A stretch of DNA of 64,000 bases, from assembly GCA_016490735.1 (NCBI GenBank), contig JAEMWC010000105.1:207001-271000 (forward strand), in the 5' to 3' direction. The stretch's first letter is position 1, and each line of letters opens with the position of its first letter. The notes below the pieces were generated by a model, which ran no database searches, was not told the DNA's origin, and saw nothing but the letters and a program-made list of their open reading frames with translations. A program made the position numbers and the translations under genes. Source of the stretch: Pachyseris speciosa. Taxonomy: Eukaryota > Cnidaria > Anthozoa > Scleractinia > Pachyseridae. Below, piece by piece: positions 55,936 through 64,000 of the stretch.

Positions 55936-57110
55936 TTCTTTGGCGTGATGCGGTTCTGAACGGATTTATTCTTCACTGTGCCGATAAACTTCAGTCCTTA
56001 CACTGAAACCGATGCAAAAATCAGGACGCCTAACTCGAGCGACGCGCTGTAATTGGCTGGGGAATGCGTTCTTTTGTTGGGCGGCAACTTCTAAGGTAGC
56101 AACGGCGTTCTCTGAACAAATATTAGCCGCGTTCTTTTCTTCAAGAAACGTTAATAGAATTCGACCGAAAACTTGAAAGTTAGTTCCAGCTACAAGACAA
56201 ATTCAGACTGAAATGTCTTTTGAGCGCCAACCACTGCGAACGCCGGACTAAGTGCGTCTTGAATCTGACTTGTTTTTCAAACAAGTTCAAAAAGTTAATT
56301 TGACGTAAGAAACAACTCGATTATAATGTTCTAGCACAATTAAGATGGAACCAAATAGTTCCAAAGTTCTTGTCTATATTTGCCACTTCCACATCTCCCA
56401 TAATACACCATGTTTTCCCACCCATTTCCGGTTAAAATCCGGGTATTCTGGCGAAAATTGAAATTGAAGGGGAGAATGGACTCTGGACTGACGCATAATT
56501 CGCGCCGCGCGCACATAACTTATATCTGACGGAAAGATTTCATTTCCCCTGAGAGACCCTCTTCAGTGTCTCGTACATTGTCGTGGTCAATTATTTATCA
56601 TAAATTTTGGGCAGACACTGGTGTTTCAGTGTTGTTTGTCGGGGCGCGCTAATCTTCTGTTACATTCAGTCTTCTATCTTACAATAGGAAAAAGGCAAGG
56701 CCGAGAGTTGAAACCATCGCAAAACTTAGTTTTAGTTACCCAAGATTTGATTCCGCCATGCTGGTGGACGTAAACAATAGATCTCTCATTAGCTCCTTTT
56801 GTTCGTCCACCAGCATTTGTTCGTTTCACCGATGTTATCTGTGTCTCCAGAGATTGATTGCAAACCACCTATAGCAGTATTTATACTTGAGATAATTAGC
56901 ATTGTACAGAATAAATGGATCTATTAGAGTAAGTATAATTCTCTGGAGGATTTAAGGCCATAATCAAGGTAGGCTTCAAGTTCTTTATGCAAAACACTTC
57001 CAGGAAACCTATCTGAAACCAGTTGTAGTTACAATCTATTAGTTCACAGTTATTGTAAAGAAACTTCATTTATACATGGTTCAGATTTAAAGCTGCAAGC
57101 TTGTGGGGAC
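55936..57110. other. No gene seen
   Basis: Only short frames with no recognisable domain; composition is ordinary AT-rich intergenic DNA. I could not identify a repeat family here. Confidence 0.6.
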
Positions 57111-57280
57111 GTGTGGGATAAATGTTGGTTTTTGAGAAGATGGGAAAACCGGAGAACCCGGAGAAAAACCTCTCGAAGCAGAGTAGAGAACTAACAAACT
57201 CAGTCCGGAAATCGAACCTAGGACACATTGGTGGAAGGCGAGCACTCTCACCACTGCGCCAACCCTGCTCCCCTATTGTG
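57111..57280 (-). mobile_element. tRNA-derived SINE (GGTTGGCGCAGTGGT type)
   Basis: On the minus strand: GGGGAGCAGGGTTGGCGCAG, TGGTGAGAGTGCTCGCC (A box) and CCTAGGTTCGATTTCCGG (B box), followed by CGAGAGGTTTTTCTCCGGG. The minus-strand frame 57070-57330 that reads through it is a translated SINE, not a gene. Confidence 0.72.
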
Positions 57281-59190
57281 AAATTCATGGTGAATACGTT
57301 CATCAAGACTGATAGTACTTGAACCATCATTAATGTAATCAGGTAACCCGAGAAAAAAAACGTGATTGCATTTGGTTTAATTGTTCTCAGTCAGTTAATG
57401 AACATATCAACGCATCCACAATAAGGGCAGGACATAGTTACCGGATCGCACCTAATTTTGATATGATTTCATTTCTCTGCCGGCCTCACCTTCTTCCTAT
57501 ACTTTTCCCCAAAATGTCGGCTCTGGTTTTTGGTCAAATATGACAGTAGAGTTAACTTTATACTCAAAGATCGTGGCACAAGGAGCGCATTCTTAACCGT
57601 GTTTTCACAGGGAAGATTAAAGAAAGATAAGAATCTTTCCTTTGACTCGTTAAGTCAGAAAATATACCTCTTTTACAAGAGGGAAGTCAAAAGTCGAGCG
57701 CATGTTTGCTAAGAAAAGAATAAGTCACCTTAAAGCTTTTCGAATTCTTTTTCAATTTTTTCAATTATCGCATATGATATTCGTAAAGGTCTTACTAATC
57801 ATTTCTTTAAGAATTGGCCGAGCTCCTTCCAAAGAAAAAACTTACCAGACGAAGTACACGACGCTCCTTATGGCTGGTAGCTTGTGGATTGTGATGTGGT
57901 CGATGGGTGATGCATATTTCAGTAGCTTGCGCAGTGCATTCTGGTAAAAAAGCCGCCACAGCAAAACCGACGTGGAAACAGAAACAATACACCTGATGCA
58001 ATTGTCATCAAAATGCTCTTAATCATACAGGAACACAGAAATGCAACCTGATTAAACTTCAGACTGTATGAAATATTTCCTATCACCTATTGGCCGGATT
58101 TTTATGTGCAGCATAAATCATTGCTGTTCGGTGTGAATATATTGGATCTTATTGAAAGGAATTTCATTGCCTTAAGCTAAACAAGACCGGACGATTGTTC
58201 AGTGAAACCATGGCCGTGGCTAAGCTATTGCAGGACAACCGGGACAAGTATGTCCCATGCATCAAGGTTAAAGCTTCAGAAAAAGTCGCAAGTTCACTGC
58301 CTTAGACTATTACATGTTAAAACGTCGCAGCGAATTGGCCAAACTTGGCAATCTGACAGTCAAAGAGAGAGCTGCGTTAGTATCAGTGTTGAAAGATATT
58401 CAGTCACTTTTGGGAGGCCTTTGGGCCTCACTCCTATCCATACAATGAGAATGAAATCATGAAGAGCAGAGTTAAAGGAAAACAGACCATGCAAAGACAT
58501 ATAGCGCGCGCGAACCCGCGCGAACAGAAGTAGACAATGTACGGCCCAAGGCAATGTATTTTGCCAAAACAAACCGTAAATCGGCTCGACTGAGCACAAT
58601 CCTACCCATGCTCTCTTTGAAATTTGCAATCCCAGAATGAAGGGAGCTTTATTCCCAAAAAAATCGAGCGCGATCTACGAACGACGGTTAATAATTTTAA
58701 AAGAAACTCCAGCGAGCGCAAACCAGAATTCAAAATGGTGTACTGTTTGTCGAAACAAAGCACTTGTCATTTCTTACGATCAGCCGAACTTTGTAAACCC
58801 AAGGATTTTTGACGCAAACAATGAGAATCCGGACTACCCTCACGGGGTCCAACTAGCGTACAATAAATATTTTGCTGGGCGCAATGAGAAGCTAGGTTGA
58901 GGACACGGTTGTTGCTCTCTTTTACATGGATTAATGACAAATCTTTCTTATTAGTTTTCTTTTTCTTTCCCAGGCCGTTGTGAGTTTGTGAAAGCGGCAA
59001 TTTTATTTTAAGATGTGTGAATACGCTAGACAATAGCAAACATAATAGCACAAAAGTTACTTGTTTAGATGAACCGCCCCCTTCAAGTTAATGAGCAGAA
59101 CCTAACTTCCCTGCGGAAAATAGAGCGCGTTTATCGTAACCGTCTTAACCAATGAGACTCGTCTCTCTAATGCTCATTTAAATTAAAAAC
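57281..59190. other. No supported gene; one unrecognised short frame
   Basis: The longest plausible frame is 58637-58900 (+), 87 codons, with KWCTVCRNKALVISYDQPNF and NPDYPHGVQLAYNKYFAGRN. The N-terminal CxxC is the only motif, and there is no visible splice or promoter context. It could be an exon or a transposon fragment. Confidence 0.4.
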
Positions 59191-59385
59191 GCAATATGAA
59201 AGACCTAAGATATTTCGTCAACTGCAAGTAAATGTCCTGAGAACAATGGGCATTCTGCGCGATGGCCGGTATAATGAGATCTTCATCGAGCCAGCCGATA
59301 AGGGAGTAGCTGTGGTGGTCTGTGCTCGACATCTGTACATACAAGAAGCTGAGAGACAGCTCCTTGGTTTTCACATGACGTCATA
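59191..59385 (+). pseudogene. Penelope-like RT N-terminal fragment
   Basis: Translates to GILRDGRYNEIFIEPADKG then VAVVVCARHLYIQEAERQL. This matches the PADKG...Y..EA.RQL segment that precedes the RT core in Penelope-like elements. Isolated, with stops on both sides. Confidence 0.7.
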
Positions 59386-60018
59386 AAAAACTAAAATTCA
59401 AAAATTAAACAGATTTTTGTATTTTTAACTTCATCGCGTAAAAGACATTTTAGAAATGTATCTGCTTGCATGTTTTCTGCTCGGCAGCGTGCTTTGTTTT
59501 GAAAATAGAGCAGTTAGAATTTTAGGTTTTTTCACAGTGCGTGACATAAACATGTCTGCTCACAGGCATGTCACGTACACGAAAACATCGATTCAACTTG
59601 TGTTTTTGAGGTTTGAAAAGCCAACATGACAGGAGAAGCGTCTTTGCGAATGTTTGCAAGCTTAAAAGAGAGAAGAATGTTTTAACACGTTTCCGGCCGC
59701 CATATTTGTGCCCCTCAGAGGGACACAAACATGGATTGTCCGTACTAAACTCTATAATTCTGAGTGATACATTTTGCCGAATAACTCGAGTACGGAATAT
59801 CGCACAGCTACAAGACTTTGGTATGTTGTTTAATTATTACTCTTCTACAACATCTCAATTTCTTGACTTTGTCTATCGAATGGTAGATGATTTTATTTTT
59901 TTACTTGCGTGACTGAAAACCAAGAATTCTATCAGAAACGAGATCATGATGATATGATAGAAAATAACAACATCAGTGGTAACCAGAGTGATCAACGAGG
60001 CAATTTCCAAATGGGAGC
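59386..60018. other. No gene seen
   Basis: Contains an inverted motif pair around CATGTCTGCTCACAGGCATG and GTGCCCCTCAGAGGGACAC near 59550-59730, likely part of another repeat. No coding support. Confidence 0.5.
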
Positions 60019-60467
60019 TACCGTAAAAGTTCTATTAAGCCCCCCGGTCTCTATTAACCCACCCTCTCTAATAATCCTCCGGTTTGGAAGTCGGTTTTTG
60101 TAATAAGCCCCCCCCCCCCTCTCTCTAATAAGCCCCCCTTCCCCACTTTTGGGACATGAGATTTTGTAATTAGTCCCTTCTATTCTCTCTTACGAAATCC
60201 ACTTCATGCGACCCAGTTGGTTTGCTTTTAAACAAATATACACTCAAAACACATAATACTGTTTCCTGATCTGTATTAAATACTAAAGTTTCACTGCAGC
60301 TGTTTGAGTTATGTACAAAAACTATTTTAAGACAAAAACGGCGTGTTTGAGATTTGAAATAAGCCTCCCCCCCCTCTCTATTAAGCCCCCCTCTCTAATA
60401 AGCCCCCCGTTAATGAGGCCTAAAATTAAATAAGCCCCCCGGGGGTTAACAGAGCTTAAATTACGGT
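60019..60467 (+). mobile_element. C-rich MITE, TIR TACCGTAA
   Basis: Left end TACCGTAAAAGTTCTATTAA and right end TTAACAGAGCTTAAATTACG GTA are inverted. The interior is full of CTCTCTAATAAGCCCCCC repeats. About 449 bp. A TA duplication is possible. Confidence 0.7.
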
Positions 60468-60516
60468 ATACCTAAATCAGCCGCGAATCTTATCGTAGAC
60501 GAGTACATATGTAGAT

Positions 60517-60811
60517 GTGATCAAGTAAGCTGAAGCCACTCAAAAGGCACTAAGGCCACAAGGTAGCGGGCATTACCCCTTAAATCTACCAAAGCAAAGA
60601 TTGAGCCCAAGCATTAGCAGCCATGTACAGCTGTTTCGGCCTTGTTAGGCCTCATCAGCATGGCATAGCTAATGCTCAGGCTCAAGTACCCACATATCAA
60701 TAAAACAAGCAATGAAAACGTAAAGCTTGTGGGATGTGGCTGGAGTGACAAGGATACTTCACAAATTAATGTGATCAAGTAAGCTGAAGCCACTCAAAAG
60801 GCACTAAGGCC
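60517..60811 (-). mobile_element. Retrozyme-like unit: 41-bp direct repeats flanking a hammerhead
   Basis: GTGATCAAGTAAGCTGAAGC and the following bases to CTAAGGCC are repeated exactly at 60517-60557 and 60771-60811 (period 254 bp). The hammerhead lies between them. Bases 60753-60789 recur inverted at 60812-60849, giving a ~37-bp hairpin arm. No protein is coded. The layout fits a one-and-a-bit copy of a hammerhead-bearing tandem element or a Penelope-like pseudo-LTR. Confidence 0.6.
60601..60684 (-). ncRNA. Hammerhead ribozyme, type I
   Basis: On the minus strand all conserved parts are present: stem I arms TTGAGCCTGAGCATTAGC and GCTAATGCTTGGGCTCAA plus inner GCCATG/CATGGC, then CTGATGA, stem II GGCC-TAACAA-GGCC, GAAA, a two-base-pair stem III (AC/GT, loop AGCT), and GTA as the cleavage triplet. 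Predicted cut between the bases complementary to 60626 and 60625. The tiny stem III is known from Penelope-like elements and metazoan retrozymes. No core mismatch seen. Confidence 0.85.
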
Positions 60812-60849
60812 CTTCAGCTTACTTGATCACATTAATTTGTGAAGTATTC

Positions 60850-62180
60850 ATGGTTAAAGGGTGAACTCGTTGTGGCCACCTCGTTTTATAGCCTTGAATC
60901 GGCCTGTGTTTGCTGTGCTGGGCTTTCCATGGCCACAAAATCAATTACAGATTATTACTTTATCATCGGCAATGACATGATGACAGAGAAGGATCAAGAA
61001 ACTGGAACAAAGCTTTAGTAGCATGAAGAGGCTCAAGACGCACTTCGGAGCGTTATATATGCGTGGTTGTCCTCACTATCTGTGATACATTTTCATAAAC
61101 ATAAGGAAATCGACTTAAATGAGGTCATTTCTGGATTTGTTGGAAAGAAAGACTTACAAAATAACCTCAAAATGCTGATAGTAAAAAGAAATTTAATGAA
61201 GGAACGTGAAAAAGATTGGAGACTTTCGGGGCGAGGAAGGCAGATTTGGAAAATTGTGCGTACCTGAGGAAAAAACCTGGCTACGCCCCTGTGCAATAGC
61301 TCACATTTTCCAGCAAGGCATGAGAAAATTGGCCCGTAGACGTGAGTTGGCGTGTCATCGAAATTTGTCTACCAGCAGGCGGGAGACCTGGCAGGTACAT
61401 AATTGTGAACTACGTAAAGTGGTGAAACACCGCAGAAAAACCTGCCCGAGATCCGCGAAAAGTTGTTCCCAATGATATAGACTGAAAATGTAAGAGTCAC
61501 GAATATTTGTTCCCGGAAAACGCGAAAAACAACGACTGACCACGAAAATTTCTACCCAAGCGGTAGGTCACCTTTCCGTCCCTCTAAAAACAAAAGGCCT
61601 CGAAGAGGGCACGTGGTTACTGGCAATAAAAAGACACGAGGAGAAGGAAAAGAACGAGCAAAATGTGAATTTCAGTAAAATTGTTTATCATTGTGGCTAT
61701 ATATCTAACAACTCCAGATAAAGCCAGTGTGCATAGTAATCAATCACTCAGTTGTAAAAAAAACCCAAACATTTATTTCCAGGTTGTAAGAAGTAATGAT
61801 AAAAAAAGAAAGATAGAAAAACTCAACTCAGTCATAACAGCTGCTGACAATAACACAACTTAAAGCAAGTGCTTGCCCCCCCTCCCCCCCCCCTCCCCCC
61901 CGCGGCATACATTTCTTTGTAAAAATTGACGTATTTCCACCAGTTTGCGACGGACTGTTATAAAACCTCGCATATTTACTACATTTAGATGAATATAGAT
62001 GAATCGATCTCTGGAGGATCATGGTTTTTGTTTATAAGAAAAATATGAAAAATTGTTATTTTGCGTGAAATCGTGGAAGTGGTCCAAATAATTGCCAGTA
62101 ACCACAACAACACGGTACACTTCGTTGGTAAACAAAGTGTATTTCCGTCTCATGGACTGGAATTCTATGCGTAACTGAAT
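60850..62180. other. No supported gene
   Basis: A 66-codon frame at 61067-61267 (LNEVISGFVGKKDLQNNLKM) has no recognisable family. GGCTACGCCCCTGTG at 61279-61293 is the end of a repeat family seen again near 63273. A C-rich low-complexity run lies at 61876-61901. Confidence 0.5.
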
Positions 62181-63288
62181 GAGGGGCGTAGCGAGGTTTT
62201 TCAATAGTTGTAGTCCTGTTATCACGCCGAAGGCTTGTATCGAGCGCCGAAGTTGCGAACTTCTGAAGGGGGGGGGGGGGGGGGGGTCCGGAGGCATGCT
62301 CTCCCGGGAAATTTTTGTTACCGAAACCTCTTTAAACGCCATTTCATGCATTCCTGAGACTAAAAAAGTGTTTTTGAAGTGAAGATATATACCCTGAAAT
62401 TTACCATAATTTTGGGCCAGAAAACTAAAAGTTTTACAATCAAGTATTCCCCAAGGAAGAAATGCCCGTTTTATTTGCCATGAATGAATGTGATCTGAAC
62501 TTCCCTTTACCACGCACACAAATTTGAGAAAGATAAAAACTGTGCCTAGAAGAGACCATCGATGGTCCCGCTTCGCCATGGCTGCCCAGGAACTTCGCTG
62601 TGTTGCCATATGTAACCGCTGTACGATTGTCGGTAGCACTTTTCATTGCCTGTGGTCTTCTAAGTTTTCCCTTGCTTTCGTAATCTCACCCTTACAGAGT
62701 GGTTGCGATTGTTATAATCCTAAGGGCCTGGTTACATGGAGGTGGGGGACCCCAGGCAGGTGAGGTACCCCTCGGTGGGGTTACCAATCTCTCCATACAA
62801 TCTCTCTTTATTTCTCGATCGCGTTCACATGTGAAGTGGGATACCTCACCGAGGTGGGTTGCCCGGTCAGCCAGGGCGGGTAACCCGCTTAGCTGGGGTG
62901 AGTTTTCTCCATGTGAATGCTGGAGGTGGGGTTGGGTGATGTTCATCCGGGAAATTGTCTCTGAATTCTTTGTTAATATACGTACTTAGCGACCACGCGA
63001 TAGCATTTTAAACCTCACCCCAGCGCCCCGGGGTTGCATGTGAAAGCCAATTTTTTTTTACTACGGCTAGGTGGGGTATCTCACCTATCTGGGGTCTTCC
63101 ACCGCCATGTGAACAGGCCCTAAAATACGTTGATAGATTGCGTTTCCTTTTGATAATTTTCGCAAAGAATTTCAGGAAATTGTTCATCTCTCACAACGGC
63201 ACAATGAAAAGTATATAGGACGAGCAGGCTGAAAATTTTGTAGGCCCGCGCCTACGGGCCTATAGGCTCGCTACGCCCCTGTGAATGA
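62181..63288. mobile_element. Repeat bounded by GGGGCGTAGC ends
   Basis: Left GAGGGGCGTAGCGAGG and right CTCGCTACGCCCCTGTG are inverted. It contains a poly-G run (62269-62287) and a nested Harbinger-like MITE. It may be one element or two end fragments of the same family. Confidence 0.45.
62724..63120 (+). mobile_element. PIF/Harbinger-like MITE, TSD TAA
   Basis: Left end GGGCCTGGTTACATGGAGGT and right end CCGCCATGTGAACAGGCCC are inverted, with TAA on both sides (62721-62723 and 63121-63123). 397 bp, no coding. GGGCCTGTTTACATG ends with a TAA/TTA target are usual for Harbinger-group MITEs. Confidence 0.75.
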
Positions 63289-63317
63289 TATAAAATTGTC
63301 AACAGAGCATCTCAAAT

Positions 63318-63770
63318 CAGGGACACCCAACGAGCCAAATCAACCAAAAGCTGTAGAAAGGCATTTTTAAGTACCTTATGGTGTTTGAAGTATGTTTAAG
63401 AGAAGTTTTTATAAGCTAGAAGAAGTTCATCTGTTCGGATTCCCTAGCTGAAATTTTAATTGCCCGAAAATACCAGGGAACAAAATCTTCCTTTGCGAAA
63501 ATGCAAGTGGAAATGAAATTTCCACTCACGAACTTGCTAGGGAACTATTTTCTTTCCGAAAAAGCTAGTTGACGTTTTTGACTGCCAAAAACAGTGATTA
63601 CGACCTTTTGGAAAACCTCAGGGGCTATGCGATTTCCCAATTGCGATTCCTTAGGCCACGTTTTAGTTACGAAAATCCGAGTGCATTCGGTTTAATCGAC
63701 GCCGAAAGCACAAGGCAAATTACCCTCCTCCGAACAGATATCTACCGAAAATTTTCGTTGGCAGCCCCTG
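63318..63770 (-). mobile_element. 453-bp MITE, second copy of the family at 28298
   Basis: Ends CAGGGACACCCAACGA and TCGTTGGCAGCCCCTG, with TCAAAT at 63312-63317 and 63771-63776. Internally it is the inverse of 28298-28749 with scattered differences (e.g. ACCAAAAGCTGTAGAAAGGC). The 79-codon frame 63569-63808 within it is not a gene. Confidence 0.88.
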
Positions 63771-63776
63771 TCAAAT

Positions 63777-64000
63777 TAAAATGTACCAGTCGTAAAGACA
63801 TAATTTGAAGAAGTTTGCTAACCCTTGTCTTCAGAAACGACTGTCGCTCATTTAAAACTGCGTCACAAACGTATCTGCAGTCACGTAGTCAACTGAGAAG
63901 AGTATCTTCTACGCTAAGAAGTTCACCTAATGTAAAGGAACAAAAAGCAACAGTCCACTTACTTTTTTCTCTCTCTGGTTCTTTTTGGCCTAAGAAATAC
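63777..64000. other. No gene seen
   Basis: Short AT-rich stretch with no recognisable feature up to the window end. Confidence 0.6.

Noticed and set aside
56030..56110. Possible rRNA fragment (AAGGTAGCAACGG)
   Set aside because: The match is limited to a few bases and the neighbouring sequence does not follow large-subunit rRNA.
57070..57330. 86-codon minus-strand protein
   Set aside because: It is a translation of a tRNA-derived SINE (GGTTGGCGCAGTGGTGAGAG).
63569..63808. 79-codon plus-strand frame as a gene
   Set aside because: It lies almost wholly inside the 453-bp MITE and crosses its right end.

Overview
The window looks like nuclear DNA of a marine invertebrate, most probably an anthozoan cnidarian such as a stony coral. 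That is an inference: there is no host gene to anchor it, and it rests on the mix of repeats (Penelope-like elements, CR1/L2-like and Tx1-like LINEs, tRNA-derived SINEs, MITEs and a Polinton/Maverick). Almost everything here is mobile or repetitive DNA.

Region 1 (1-24349) is a head-to-tail tandem array of a 3651-bp unit: six full copies plus two thirds of a seventh, nearly identical to each other. Each unit is a ~3.13-kb block bounded by ~62-bp inverted repeats plus a ~0.52-kb spacer holding the decayed GIY-YIG endonuclease end of a Penelope-like element. No unit has a convincing protein gene. Older, diverged copies of the same unit continue to the right (26447-29417 and 51045-~55200), broken up by later insertions.

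Region 2 (24350-29417) holds a decayed Tx1-like LINE, several MITEs, a diverged unit tail and a Penelope-like fragment that was itself hit by a 452-bp MITE.

Region 3 (29418-51044) is a complete but dead 21.6-kb Polinton/Maverick (adintovirus-like) inside a diverged unit copy, with a 6-bp target duplication (CTGCTG), ~488-bp terminal inverted repeats starting with AG, and in each terminus a 186-bp palindrome. Gene order from the left: protein-primed DNA polymerase B (+), integrase (-), a CxxCG protein (+), an F-box-like protein (+), a membrane protein (-), a small Cys-rich protein (-), a collagen/tail-fibre-like fibre (-), packaging ATPase (-), a capsid accessory protein (+), penton (+), a 90-residue protein (+), major capsid protein (+), a pX-like protein (+), adenain-like protease (+), a zinc-motif/phospholipase A2 protein (+), an AT-rich unknown gene (-) and a terminal small gene (-). 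Polymerase and integrase would copy and insert the element; capsid, penton, protease, ATPase and fibre form a virion module. Most genes carry stops or frameshifts, and two CR1/L2-like LINEs are nested inside.

Region 4 (51045-64000) has more diverged array copies with two oppositely oriented tRNA-derived SINEs, Penelope-like RT fragments, a third SINE, several MITEs (including a second copy of the 452-bp family) and, on the minus strand near 60.6 kb, a well-formed hammerhead ribozyme between 41-bp direct repeats. No host protein-coding gene could be supported anywhere.
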